From Streptomyces sp. ICC1 (lineage in GTDB: Bacteria > Actinomycetota > Actinomycetes > Streptomycetales > Streptomycetaceae), in the NCBI RefSeq assembly GCF_003287935.1, contig NZ_CP030287.1:5163022-5227021 (forward strand): 64,000 nucleotides of DNA, read 5' to 3'. Position numbers and translations under genes: made by a program. Below, one piece after another: positions 43,121-52,715 of this stretch (position 1 is its first letter; every line of letters begins with the position of its first letter). The notes under the pieces are model-generated. The model had not been told where the DNA came from and did no database searches. It saw only the letters and a program-made list of their open reading frames with translations.

Positions 43121-44522
43121 GGCGGGTCCCGGCCGGCCGCCGGGCGAACACGGCGCCGGGGTTGAACAGGCCCGCCGGGTCGAGGGCGTCCTTGAGGTCG
43201 CGGTGCACGCGCAGGGCGACCGGGCCCAGTTCGCGTTCCAGCCAGTCCTGCTTGAGCTTGCCGACTCCGTGCTCGCCGGTGATCGTGCCGCCGAGGGACA
43301 GGGCGAGGGCGAGGATCGCGTCGAACGCCGTCCGGGCGCGGGCGTACTGCCCGGCGTCGTCGCCGTCGTAGAGGACCGTGGGGTGCATGTTGCCGTCGCC
43401 CGCGTGGCCGACGACCGCGACGGTCAGCCCCGCGTCGGCGCCGATCCGCGTGCAGCCCTCGATCAGATCGGCGATGAGGGTGCGGGGCACGGCCACGTCC
43501 TCGGTCATGCAGGCGCCCCGGGCTTCGAGGGCGGCGAGGCTCACCCGGCGGGCGCGCAGCAGCAGGGCGCCCTCCGCCGCGTCCTGCGTGGCGTGCGTGT
43601 ACACCGCGCCGGCTTGCCGGAACACGCGTTCCATCTGGTCGAGTTCGGCTTCGCGGGTGCCCTCCGGCGCGTCGGACTGGCACAGCAGCAGGGCTTGGTC
43701 GCCTTCGCCGGCGAGCTCGGTGCCGAGGTAGGCGGACGAGGCGCGCAGGGAGGTCGCGTCCATGATCTCCATGAGGGAGGGGACGAGGCCGGCCCGGACG
43801 ATCCGGTTGACGCTGGCTCCCGCCCGGGCCACCGAGTCGAAGGCCGCGATGACCGTGCCGGGCGCGGAGGGCAGCGGGCGCAGGGAGAGGGTGGCCCGCG
43901 TGATGATCCCGAGGGTGCCCTCGCTGCCGACGAGGAGGCGGGTGAGGTCGTAGCCCGCGACGCCCTTGACGGTGCGGCGGCCGGTGCGCAGGAGGGAGCC
44001 GTCGGCGAGGACCGCGTCCAGGCCGAGGACGTAGTCGCCGGTGACCCCGTACTTGCCGCAGCACAGGCCGCCCGCGTTGGTGGCCAGGTTCCCGCCGAGG
44101 GTGCACGTGTCGAGGCTGGAGGGGTCGGGCGGGTAGTACAGGCCGTGGGCGGCGGCGGCCGTCTTCAGGTCCTGGTTGACCACGCCGGGCTCCACGACGG
44201 CGATCCGGTTGTCCGGGTCGAGTTCGAGGATCCGGTTCATCCGCGTGGTGACCAGGACGACGCAGCCGTCGACGGCGTTGGCGGCGCCGGTCAGGCCCGT
44301 TCCGGCGCCCCTGGGGACGATCGGGACGCCGGCCGCCGCGCAGGCCCGCACGCATGCCCGCACCTGCTCGGCCGAGGCGGGCAGGGCCACCGCGAGCGGC
44401 CGGCCGTGCGGGGCGAGCGGCATCATGTCGTGGGAGTAGCCGACGGTGGCGTCCGGGTCGGTGACCAGGGCGCCGCCGCCGCCGAGGGCGGCGCGCAGGG
44501 CGGCCAGCAGGGCGGCGCTCAT
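43110..44522 (-). CDS. GlcD-like FAD-linked oxidase
   Basis: 470 residues of the glycolate/lactate oxidase (GlcD, PCMH-type FAD) family. The FAD-binding region has PRGAGTGLTGAANA and TLGGNLATNAGG, and the C-terminal domain has VGHAGDGNMHP and GEHGVGKLK. Members oxidise alpha-hydroxy acids or similar alcohols. In this operon it may oxidise a hydroxylated intermediate. Its start overlaps the ferredoxin stop (ATGA), suggesting linked electron transfer or at least coupled expression. Confidence 0.88.
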   Translation of the reverse strand: MSAALLAALRAALGGGGALVTDPDATVGYSHDMMPLAPHGRPLAVALPASAEQVRACVRACAAAGVPIVPRGAGTGLTGAANAVDGCVVLVTTRMNRILELDPDNRIAVVEPGVVNQDLKTAAAAHGLYYPPDPSSLDTCTLGGNLATNAGGLCCGKYGVTGDYVLGLDAVLADGSLLRTGRRTVKGVAGYDLTRLLVGSEGTLGIITRATLSLRPLPSAPGTVIAAFDSVARAGASVNRIVRAGLVPSLMEIMDATSLRASSAYLGTELAGEGDQALLLCQSDAPEGTREAELDQMERVFRQAGAVYTHATQDAAEGALLLRARRVSLAALEARGACMTEDVAVPRTLIADLIEGCTRIGADAGLTVAVVGHAGDGNMHPTVLYDGDDAGQYARARTAFDAILALALSLGGTITGEHGVGKLKQDWLERELGPVALRVHRDLKDALDPAGLFNPGAVFARRPAGTRRAG

Positions 44523-44731
44523 GCCGGTCGCCCGTCGGCCCCGGTGACCAGGATCGCCCGGGCGGGGCACAGGTCGGCGGCCTCGTGGACGGCGTCGGCG
44601 AGGTGCTCGGCCGGTTCCGGGTCCAGCAGCATGACGATGCCGTCGGTCTCGTCCTGGTCGAAGACCGTGGCGGCGGACAGGACGCAGTGGCCGGCGCCGA
44701 CACAGCGCTCGGGATCGAGGGTGACCTTCAC
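44519..44731 (-). CDS. P450-type [3Fe-4S] ferredoxin
   Basis: 70 residues. C10 and C16 (RCVGAGHC) and C55 (DLCPARA) supply three cysteine ligands, the pattern of [3Fe-4S] ferredoxins dedicated to Streptomyces P450s, where the fourth position (Ala14-Gly14 region) is not cysteine. It passes single electrons to the P450 encoded 49 nt upstream. GTG start with AAGGAG. No ferredoxin reductase is encoded in the operon. Confidence 0.9.
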   Translation of the reverse strand: MKVTLDPERCVGAGHCVLSAATVFDQDETDGIVMLLDPEPAEHLADAVHEAADLCPARAILVTGADGRPA

Positions 44732-44780
44732 GGGGTCGGCTCCTTCGGTGCGGGGGGACGGGCGGCGGGCGGCAGCGGGG

Positions 44781-46010
44781 TCACCAGGTCACGGGAAGGG
44801 CGTGCACCCCGTACACGGCCATGTCGGACTTGAAGCGGATCTCCTCGACGGGCACGGCCGTGCGCAGCGTCGGGATCCGGCGGGCCACGGCGGCGTAGAC
44901 CTCCTGGAGCTCCACCCGGGCCAGCGACTGGCCCATGCACTGGTGGGGCCCGTAGCCGAAGGCGAGGTGGCCGTGCGCGCGGGAGGCGGGGTCGAACTCC
45001 TCGCCGGCGGGGAAGCGTTCGGGGTCCCGGTTGGCGACGTTGATGGCGGCGACGACGCCCTCCCCGGCCCGGACGAGCCGGTCGCCGACCTCGACGTCCT
45101 CGACGGCGATCCGGCGGATGCCGCGCTGGACCACGGTGAGGTGGCGCAGCATCTCCTCGACGGTGTCGGAGAGCAGCTCGGGGTCGTCGTCCGTGCCGAG
45201 GGCGGCGAAGTGGCCGGGGTGGCGCAGCAGCGTCAGCACCCCGAGGGAGATCATGTTGGCGGTGGTGTCGTGGCCGGCGGTGAGCAGCAGGAGGGCCATC
45301 GCGGCGAGTTGGGGTCGCGTCATGGTCCCGTCGGGCAGGTGCCGGGCCGCCATGCGGCCGATGAACCCGTCCCCCGGTTCGCGTGCGGCGGCGGCGACGA
45401 GCTCCTCCAGGTAGTCCTGGAGGGCCTGCCGGGCGGCGGCGGCGCTCTCGGTGGTGCCGTCGACGACGTTCATGGTGTGGGTCAGGCCGCGGAACAGCTC
45501 GCGGTCCTCGAAGGGCACTCCGAGGAACTCGCAGATGACGGTGAGCGCGACGGGCAGGGCCAGGTCGGCCACGAGGTCGGCCTCGGTGCCGCGGAGCATG
45601 CGGTCCAGGCAGCCGTCGACGACGGCGCGCACGGCGGGGCGCCGGCGCTCGGCCCGTTTCACCGTGAACTCGCCGAGCACCAGGCGCCGTACGGCGTCGT
45701 GGCGCGGGTTGTCCATGACGAGCAGGGTCGGTTCGACGGCGGTCTCGGCCAGGGCGACGGCGCTGGACAGCGGGTAGCCGCGGCGGCTCTTGTCCGCGCT
45801 GAACCGGGGGTCGGACAGTACGGTACGGGCGTCGTCGAAGCCGGTGAACAGCCAGGGGCGGACCCCGTTCCACAGCGTCACGCGGGGCACGGTGCCCGCG
45901 TCGCGGATGTCGGTGGCCTCCCGGGGCGGGGCGAACGGGCACTGCCGGTCCCTGGGGTAGTGCGGGTCGGAAGCCGGGCCGGTCGTCGCGTCGGTCGTCG
46001 GGTCAGTCAT
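44781..46010 (-). CDS. Cytochrome P450 of the NRPS operon
   Basis: 409 residues. The heme loop is FGYGPHQCMG with ligand C358, the I-helix oxygen-binding motif is LTAGHDTTANM, and the E-x-x-R pair is in VEEMLRHL. Bacterial class I P450 that uses a ferredoxin, which follows directly. It may hydroxylate a carrier-bound aminoacyl group or the released peptide. Start ATG at 46010 overlaps the NRPS stop by 8 nt, so the two are coupled. Confidence 0.93.
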   Translation of the reverse strand: MTDPTTDATTGPASDPHYPRDRQCPFAPPREATDIRDAGTVPRVTLWNGVRPWLFTGFDDARTVLSDPRFSADKSRRGYPLSSAVALAETAVEPTLLVMDNPRHDAVRRLVLGEFTVKRAERRRPAVRAVVDGCLDRMLRGTEADLVADLALPVALTVICEFLGVPFEDRELFRGLTHTMNVVDGTTESAAAARQALQDYLEELVAAAAREPGDGFIGRMAARHLPDGTMTRPQLAAMALLLLTAGHDTTANMISLGVLTLLRHPGHFAALGTDDDPELLSDTVEEMLRHLTVVQRGIRRIAVEDVEVGDRLVRAGEGVVAAINVANRDPERFPAGEEFDPASRAHGHLAFGYGPHQCMGQSLARVELQEVYAAVARRIPTLRTAVPVEEIRFKSDMAVYGVHALPVTW

Positions 46011-49000
46011 CGCGGGTGCTCCGGTCGAGTTTCTGCCACCAGCGGCCGACGAGGGCGTCGTCCAGGGCGGGCGGGGTGACGCCGTGGGCCCGCAGGGCGG
46101 CGACGGTGGCGTCGTTGCGGTGGTCGGGGAGGCCGGCGTCCGGGTGGTCGCACAGCTCCCGGAAGTACTCGCGGTAGGCGAGGGCGGGCAGCGCGGTGCC
46201 GCGGGCCTCCGCGTCGGCCAGCCGGCCGAGCCAGACCTCCAGCGGGACCGCGGGGGTGGTGCGGCCCGTGCGGCGCTCGTGTACGGCGAGCAGTTCGGCC
46301 AGCGGGGTCCGCCGGGGGTGGTGCAGGTGGTGGACGGTGCCCGGGGCGGCGTCGGCGAGGGCCAGGGCGACCAGGGCCCGGGCCATGGTGTCCACGGGCA
46401 GTGCGTCGGTGGCGAGCCGCGGGTCGTCGGGGTGGCAGCCGAGGGCGGTGGACGTGACGAGGAGCCGGCTGAGGAAGTCGTCCTCGCTGACGGCGCCCGT
46501 CGTGCTGCCGCCGGCCCGGCCGAGCCGGTAGATCCGGGCGTCGGCCCCGCGTTCGAGGGCCTGGCCGACGAGGTGCTCCGCGGCCCACTTGGCGGCGGCG
46601 TAGCCGCGACCGCGCGGATGCCGTTCGCCGGCGGCCGGGGTGGCCTCGGTGATGGTGCGCGGGCGGGTGCCGCCGGGTCCGTCCCGGAACACGCCCAGGG
46701 TGGAGACGTGGTGCAGGCGGGCCGGGCGGCCCTGCGCGCAGATCCGCAGGAGTTCGGCGGTGCCGCCGACGTTGGCGGCCGCCAGGTGGTGGAAGCCGGA
46801 CACGTGGTGGACCTCGGCGCCCAGGTGGAGCACGGTCGTCGCCCGCAGGACGTGTTCCCGGTGCGTGCCGTCGAGGCCCAGGCCGGGCCGGGACAGGTCC
46901 CCGGGGACGGGCACGATCCGCGGGTCCGAGGCGTCGCGGCGCAGACCGTGGCGGCGCAGGGCCGCGGCCAGGCGCCGACGGGCGGCGTCCGGGTCCACGG
47001 CCCGGACCAGGCACAGGACCGGGCCCGTGGTGCGGTCCAGCAGTTCGGCCAGCACGTGGGAGCCCACGTATCCGGTGGCCCCGGTGAGCAGCACGGCGTC
47101 GTTCGGGTCGAAGGGGCCGGGACGGTCGGGGAAGACGATGCCGGGGTCGAGCCGCGCGTCGTCCGGCCCCACCGGCAGGGTCGTCGGATCGGGCCCCCGC
47201 AACAGCCGGGCCACCGCGCGTACGGTCGGCTCGGCGAGGAAGTCGGCGACGGCGATCCGGACCCCGAACTCCCGCTCGATGCGGCCCAGGAGCCGGATGA
47301 CCCGCAGGGAGTGGCCGCCGTGTGCGAAGAAGTCCTCGTCCAGGGAGCCCGCCGGCCCGCCCAGCACGTCCTCCCACAGGGCGAGCAGCCGCCGCTCGCT
47401 CCCGTTCGCGGGGCCGTCCCCGGAGCCGTCCGCCGGGCCGTCGGCGGGGAGCCGCTGCTGCCGGAGGGCGGCCAGCCGGGCGGCGAGCGACGTCCGGTCG
47501 GCCTTGCCGTGGCTGCCGGTCGGGATGGCGGGGACGGGTACGGCCAGGCGGGGCACCATGTGGCCCGGGAGCAGCCGGGCCAGGTGGGCGCGGGCGTCCT
47601 GCGGCGCGGCGGTGCCGACGTAGCCGACGGCGAGTTCGGCGTCGGTGCCGGTGCCGAGGAGGACGGCGACGGCCTCCCGGACACCGGGGTGCTCCGCGAG
47701 CGCGGCCTCGATCTCGCCGAGCTCGATGCGGAAGCCGCGCAGCTTGATCTGGTGGTCGAGCCGGCCGAGGTAGTCGACGGCTCCGTCGGGCAGCCGGCGC
47801 ACGCGGTCCCCGGTGCGGTAGCAGCGTCCGGCGCCGGCGAGCGCGGGATGGGTGGTGAACAGCTCGCCCGTGCGCTCGGGGTCGTTGCGGTAGCCGTCGC
47901 CGAGTCCGGCGCCGGAGAGCCACAGTTCGCCGGGCACCCCGGTGGCCGCGAGCCGTCCGTGGCGGTCCACCACGTGGGCCGCGGTGCCGGGCAGGGCGGT
48001 GCCCACGGGCACACGGGCCCGGTCGTCCGCGGGGCCTGCCCGGTGGGTGGTCGCCAGGATCGCCGCCTCGGTCGGGCCGTAGCCGTTGACGACGACCCGG
48101 TCCCGGGCGAAGTGGCGCGTGTCGTGGACGTCCGCGGGCTCACCGGCGACGAGCAGTACGCGCACGTCACCCAGGTCGGGACGGTCCAGGGCGCGCAGCA
48201 GCGAGGGTACGGTCACCATCACGGTGACCCCGGCGGTGCGCAGGGTGCGGGTGAGGGCCGGGCCGTCGGAGCGGGTGGCGTCGTCCGCGTACACCAGGGT
48301 GGCGCCGGAGACGAGCGGCATGAACTGCTCGAAGGCGGCCACGTCGAAGCCGGGCGAGGTCAGTTGGAGCCAGACGTCGTCCGCGGTGAACGGGTGCCGG
48401 TCCAGGCAGGCGAGGAGCGTGTTGGCGACCGCGCGGTGGGAGACGGCGACGCCGCGGGGGCGCCCGGTGCTGCCGGAGGTGTAGATCACGTACGCCGGGG
48501 CGGCGGGATCGCCGGGGTCGCCGCGATCTACGGCGGGCGCGGTCTCCTCGCCGGGGGCGGCGAGGGCCTCGATGTCGAGGACGGGCGGGCCGGAGGCCTC
48601 CGTACCGGGGCCGAACAGCGTGTCGGCGGTGTCCTTGGCGCAGACCAGCGCGCCGGCATCGGCGTCGGCGATGCAGTGGCGCAGCCGCCGCGCCGGGTAC
48701 GCCGGGTCGAGCGGCACGTACGCGGCCCCGGCCTTGAGCACGCCGAGGAGGGTCGCGGCGAGCAGCGGGGAGCGCTCCAGGCACACGGCGACGCGGTCGC
48801 CGGGCCGGATCCCGCGGGTGGCGAGGCGGGCGGCCACGGTGCCGGCGAGCCGGTCGAGTTCGGCGTAGGTGAGGCTGGTGCCGGCGCCGGTCACGGCGGT
48901 CTTGTGCGGGCGGGCCGCGACCTGCCGGGCGACGAGGGCGGGCAGGGTGGTGTCCGCCGCCCGTGGGCCCGGCTCCGGTGCGCGGCTCAGCCGTTCGTAC

Positions 49001-52000
49001 TCCCCCGGTTCGTACAGGGTGACGTCGCGCAGCGGCGGGTCGCCGTCCGCGAGGCGGTCGAGCACGGCGGCCAGTTGACCCGCCAGCCTCTGTGCGGTGG
49101 CCCGGTCGTAGAGGTCGGTGCTGAACTCGACCTCGACGTCGAGGCCGTCGCCCTCCTCCTCGAAGGTGAAGGCCAGCTCGAAGGTGGCGGTGGCGCGGCC
49201 GCCGGCGTCCCAGGGCTCGGTGCGCGCACCGGACAGCTCGAGGGGACGCGGCCCGCGTTGCCGGTGGTTGACGACGGCCTGGAAGGGGACGGCCGCCCGT
49301 GCGGTGGTGGACGGCGCGAGTTCCCGGCCCACGGCCTGGAAGGGGACGTCCTGGTGGTGCAGGGCCTCGGTACAGGCGGTGCGGACGCGGGCGAGCAGGG
49401 ACCCGGCGGTGGTGTCCGCGTCCGCCTCGACGCGGACGGGCAGCAGGTTGACGAAGCAGCCGACGAGGTCCTGCGTCCCGGCCCGGTCCCGGCCGGCGGC
49501 GAGGGCGCCCAGGGTGAGGGTGTCGCGTTCGGTGTGGGCGGACAGGACCGTGTACACGCCGGCCAGGCAGAACATGTACGGGCTGACGCCGTGCCGGCGG
49601 GCGGCCTCGGCGTGGCGCGCGTGCTGCGCGGAGCCGATCCGCAGCCGCACCCGGTCGCCGGATCCGCTGAGCACCGCGGGTCGGGGGCGGTCGGTGACCA
49701 GGTCGAGCGCGGCGGCGCCCCCGTCGAGCGCGCCCTGCCAGAACCGGGTCGCGGCGGTGAGGCGTTCGGGGCGGGGCACCTGGGCGGCGCGCAGGTGCTC
49801 GGGGTAGGCGGGGCTCAGGGGCGGCAGGTCGGCGGCCGGGTCCGCGTACAGGGCGGACAGCTCGGAGGTGAAGAGGTCCAGGGACCAGTCGTCGGCGATG
49901 GCGTGGTGGACGGCGAAGTGGATCAGGGCCCGCCCCTCGTCGAGGGTGAGCACCAGGGTGCGCAGCAGCCGGGTGCCGTCGGCGTCCGGGCCGGCCGCGC
50001 GGTGTTCGGCGGCCAGGGCGCGGGCCAGGGCCTGGCGTTCGCCGGCCGGAACGCCGGAGAGGTCGACGTGGCGCAGCGCGGCGCCCGGGTCGGCGGTCAG
50101 GCTCTGCCGCCAGCCGTCGGCGTCGCGCCGGACGACGGTCCGCAGGGCGGCCTGGCGCCGGCCCAGCAGGTTCAGGGCGTTCCGCAGCCGGTCCTGGTCG
50201 AGCGGGCCGTCGACGGCGTAGCCGCGTCCGATGACGTACCGGTCGGTGCTCGCGGTGGCCTCCTGCTCGAACCAGATCCCCTCCTGGGCGGGCGACAGCG
50301 GCAGTCCGGCGGGGTCGGCCGCGGGGGCGACCGCGGGGTCGGCCTCGGGGTCGGCCTCGGCGGCGGAGCCGTGCTCCGGTGCTACCCCCGCGGTGGCGGC
50401 GGCCACGCGGGCCGCCAGGGCCCGGACCGTCGGGGTGGTGAACAGGTCGGCGATCGTCAGGGCCGCGCCCTGGTCGCGTTCCAGGCGGGCCAGGATCGCC
50501 ATCGCGGACAGGGAGTCCCCGCCGGCGGCGAAGAAGTCGGTGTCCGGGCCGACGGAGCGGCCGAGGACGGCCTCCCAGTGCGCGGAAACGGTGTGCAGGG
50601 CGGCGGCCTCCGTACCGGCACCCGCCGGGGCGCCGCCGGCCGGGCCGGGAGCCGCCGCGGCCGCGACGGCCGCCCGGTCGGCGAGGGAGGCGAGGCGGCG
50701 CCGGTCGGTCTTGCCGTTGGCGGTGGTCGGCAGCTCCGCCAGCACGGTGACGGCTGCCGGGACCGCCGGTTCGGGCAGGATCCGGGCGGCGTGGGCGCTG
50801 AGGACGGCCTGGGTGCTGAGAGCGGCCTGAGTGCTGAGAGCGGCCTGGGCGTCGGACCGGGCGTCGGCGTCGGCGGCCGCGTCGCCACCCGGTGCCAGCA
50901 CCACGTACGCGGCCAGCCGGCGCGCGTCCGCGGCGCCGTAGGGGACCACGACCGCCTCCCGGACCGCCGGGTGGGTCAGCAGCGCCCGTTCCGCCTCGGC
51001 CGGTTCGACGCGGTGGCCCCGGATCTTGACCTGGTCGTCGAAGCGCCCCAGGAAGGCCAGTTCGCCGCCGGGGAGCCGGCGGACCCGGTCGCCCGTCAGA
51101 TAGGCGGTGTGGTCGGGCCGGCCGGGCTCGGGGACGAACCGCTCGGCGGTCTGCTCCGGCCTGCCGCGGTAGCCCCGGGCGACGCCCGGGCCGCCGATGC
51201 AGAGCTCGCCCTCCTCGCCGGGCCCGGCCGGGGTGCGGTCGGGGCGCAGGACGTGGGCAGTGGCCCCGGCGAAGGGACGGCCGATCGGCACGTCCCGCCA
51301 GCCGCTGTCCCAGTCGTCCGGGGTGTCGAAGGTCTGCCAGCAGGCGTAGACGGTGGTCTCCGTGGGCCCGTAGCCGTTGACGATCCGGCAGCCGGGCAGC
51401 TCGCGCAGCGCGGTCCGCACCGCGTCCGCGTCGGCCCGGTCGCCGCCCGAGACGCACAGGCGCAGCCCGCGCAGGTCCGCCGTGATGTGCTCCATCGCCA
51501 GCCGGAACAGCGGGGCGGCGAGCCGCAGGACGGTCACCCCGTGGCGGGCGCACTCCCGGCCGATGTCGTGGACGCCGGGCCGGTCGGACGCCGGCAGCAC
51601 GAGCCGGGCGCCGTTGAGCAGGGCGCCCCAGATCTCGAAGACGGAGGGGTCCACGTGGAGCGGGGCGAGCTGGAGGACGGCGTCGTCGGCGGTCAGTCCG
51701 GCCTCGGTGGCGTGGGCCAGCGCGAGGACGGACCGGTGCGCGACCTGGACTCCCTTGGGGGCGCCGGTGCTGCCGGAGGTGTGGATGACGTAGGCCGGGG
51801 AATCCGGCCCCGGCCCCTGACTCTGACCCTCACCCTGACCCTCGCCCGCAGGGGCCTCCGGGACGGCGTGCGGGGAGCCGTCGCCCGGCTCCGGTGCGTC
51901 CTCGTCGACGGCCAGGACCGTCACTCCGGCGGGCAGGAGGGCACGCAGCCGCGGAACGTGCGGCCCGGCGGCGAAGACGGTGCGCAGGTGGTTGTCGAGG

Positions 52001-52293
52001 ACGAGCGAGCGGATCCGGTCGTCCGGTGCGTCGGGGTCCAGCGGAAGGTAGGCGCCCCCGGCCAGAACCGTCCCCAGCAGGGCGGCGATGGTGCCGGGCG
52101 AGCGGTGGGCGCAGATCCCGACGGGCTCGCCGGGGGCGGTGCGGCCCGAGAGGCGGCGGGCGGCGGCCGCGGCCCTGGCGGCGAGTTCCGCGTAGCCGAT
52201 CCGGAGGTGGCCGCGGACCAGCGCGGTGCGGTGGGGGTGGGCGCGGGCCACTGCGGTGAAGGCCGCGCCGAGGGTGGTTGCGGTGGTGTTCAC
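46003..52293 (-). CDS. Two-module nonribosomal peptide synthetase, A-T-C-A-T-R
   Basis: 2096 residues from the GTG at 52293, which overlaps the previous stop. Domains: adenylation 1 (about 10-545), carrier 1 (Ser594 in GGDSL), condensation (about 665-1090, H796-H-x3-D801), adenylation 2 (about 1110-1600), carrier 2 (Ser1662 in GGHSL), and a terminal thioester reductase (about 1735-2096) with TGATGYVGS and a Tyr-x3-Lys in YAAAK. It should join two amino or related acids and release the dipeptide reductively as aldehyde or alcohol. AusA of S. aureus has this layout and gives pyrazinones. No thioesterase or epimerase domain. The A1-T1 linker holds an 18-bp repeat. Confidence 0.95.
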   Translation of the reverse strand: MNTTATTLGAAFTAVARAHPHRTALVRGHLRIGYAELAARAAAAARRLSGRTAPGEPVGICAHRSPGTIAALLGTVLAGGAYLPLDPDAPDDRIRSLVLDNHLRTVFAAGPHVPRLRALLPAGVTVLAVDEDAPEPGDGSPHAVPEAPAGEGQGEGQSQGPGPDSPAYVIHTSGSTGAPKGVQVAHRSVLALAHATEAGLTADDAVLQLAPLHVDPSVFEIWGALLNGARLVLPASDRPGVHDIGRECARHGVTVLRLAAPLFRLAMEHITADLRGLRLCVSGGDRADADAVRTALRELPGCRIVNGYGPTETTVYACWQTFDTPDDWDSGWRDVPIGRPFAGATAHVLRPDRTPAGPGEEGELCIGGPGVARGYRGRPEQTAERFVPEPGRPDHTAYLTGDRVRRLPGGELAFLGRFDDQVKIRGHRVEPAEAERALLTHPAVREAVVVPYGAADARRLAAYVVLAPGGDAAADADARSDAQAALSTQAALSTQAVLSAHAARILPEPAVPAAVTVLAELPTTANGKTDRRRLASLADRAAVAAAAAPGPAGGAPAGAGTEAAALHTVSAHWEAVLGRSVGPDTDFFAAGGDSLSAMAILARLERDQGAALTIADLFTTPTVRALAARVAAATAGVAPEHGSAAEADPEADPAVAPAADPAGLPLSPAQEGIWFEQEATASTDRYVIGRGYAVDGPLDQDRLRNALNLLGRRQAALRTVVRRDADGWRQSLTADPGAALRHVDLSGVPAGERQALARALAAEHRAAGPDADGTRLLRTLVLTLDEGRALIHFAVHHAIADDWSLDLFTSELSALYADPAADLPPLSPAYPEHLRAAQVPRPERLTAATRFWQGALDGGAAALDLVTDRPRPAVLSGSGDRVRLRIGSAQHARHAEAARRHGVSPYMFCLAGVYTVLSAHTERDTLTLGALAAGRDRAGTQDLVGCFVNLLPVRVEADADTTAGSLLARVRTACTEALHHQDVPFQAVGRELAPSTTARAAVPFQAVVNHRQRGPRPLELSGARTEPWDAGGRATATFELAFTFEEEGDGLDVEVEFSTDLYDRATAQRLAGQLAAVLDRLADGDPPLRDVTLYEPGEYERLSRAPEPGPRAADTTLPALVARQVAARPHKTAVTGAGTSLTYAELDRLAGTVAARLATRGIRPGDRVAVCLERSPLLAATLLGVLKAGAAYVPLDPAYPARRLRHCIADADAGALVCAKDTADTLFGPGTEASGPPVLDIEALAAPGEETAPAVDRGDPGDPAAPAYVIYTSGSTGRPRGVAVSHRAVANTLLACLDRHPFTADDVWLQLTSPGFDVAAFEQFMPLVSGATLVYADDATRSDGPALTRTLRTAGVTVMVTVPSLLRALDRPDLGDVRVLLVAGEPADVHDTRHFARDRVVVNGYGPTEAAILATTHRAGPADDRARVPVGTALPGTAAHVVDRHGRLAATGVPGELWLSGAGLGDGYRNDPERTGELFTTHPALAGAGRCYRTGDRVRRLPDGAVDYLGRLDHQIKLRGFRIELGEIEAALAEHPGVREAVAVLLGTGTDAELAVGYVGTAAPQDARAHLARLLPGHMVPRLAVPVPAIPTGSHGKADRTSLAARLAALRQQRLPADGPADGSGDGPANGSERRLLALWEDVLGGPAGSLDEDFFAHGGHSLRVIRLLGRIEREFGVRIAVADFLAEPTVRAVARLLRGPDPTTLPVGPDDARLDPGIVFPDRPGPFDPNDAVLLTGATGYVGSHVLAELLDRTTGPVLCLVRAVDPDAARRRLAAALRRHGLRRDASDPRIVPVPGDLSRPGLGLDGTHREHVLRATTVLHLGAEVHHVSGFHHLAAANVGGTAELLRICAQGRPARLHHVSTLGVFRDGPGGTRPRTITEATPAAGERHPRGRGYAAAKWAAEHLVGQALERGADARIYRLGRAGGSTTGAVSEDDFLSRLLVTSTALGCHPDDPRLATDALPVDTMARALVALALADAAPGTVHHLHHPRRTPLAELLAVHERRTGRTTPAVPLEVWLGRLADAEARGTALPALAYREYFRELCDHPDAGLPDHRNDATVAALRAHGVTPPALDDALVGRWWQKLDRSTRDD
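50795..50848. repeat. Three 18-bp tandem repeats in the NRPS A1-T1 linker
   Basis: Units at 50795, 50813 and 50831 encode repeats of the type ALSTQA on the minus strand, in a disordered segment after the first adenylation core. Confidence 0.8.
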
Positions 52294-52715
52294 GGGGCCG
52301 CGGTCACCTCCTGCGGGTCGCGTTCGAGCGCCTCGACGACGCTGGCGGTGTCGAAGAGGTCGAGGTAGCGGGAGATGAGTCCGTCGCGGACGGTGAATAC
52401 GTTCATCCACGGGGCCTCGTAGCGTGCGCCGTTGGCCAGGACGTGGGTGCGGCTCACGCCCAGCACCACGACCCGGTCCCCGGCGTCGAGGTAGTCGTAG
52501 GCGTCGCACTCCTGGACCCGGATCAGCTCGCGGACGATGGCGAAGAACGCGCGGAATCCCTCGACGCCGCGGTAGACGCCCGCCCACGGCAGCGAGGCGG
52601 GGCCGTGGTAGACCCATTCGAAGTCGGGGGCGAGCAGCGGCTCGATGTCGGCGAGGCGGCCCTCGTCGAACAACCGGAAGAAGGTGCGGATCACTTCGAC
52701 GTTCTCTGTGCTCAT
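52290..52715 (-). CDS. SnoaL-like / NTF2-fold protein
   Basis: 141-residue small alpha+beta barrel protein. VEVIRTFFRLFDEGRLADIEPLLAPDFEW and a later WMNVFTVRDGLISRYLDLFD fit the SnoaL-like nuclear transport factor 2 family. Members include cyclases, isomerases and many of unknown role. In the operon it may act on the released aldehyde or imine, for example in cyclisation; this is inference. Both ends overlap neighbours by 4 nt. Confidence 0.85.
   Translation of the reverse strand: MSTENVEVIRTFFRLFDEGRLADIEPLLAPDFEWVYHGPASLPWAGVYRGVEGFRAFFAIVRELIRVQECDAYDYLDAGDRVVVLGVSRTHVLANGARYEAPWMNVFTVRDGLISRYLDLFDTASVVEALERDPQEVTAAP

Noticed and set aside
46084..52368. Very long plus-strand open frame opposite the NRPS gene
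   Set aside because: Its translation is Gly/Arg/Gln/Val-rich with no domain, the usual mirror of a high-GC gene. The minus strand carries all NRPS motifs in order.
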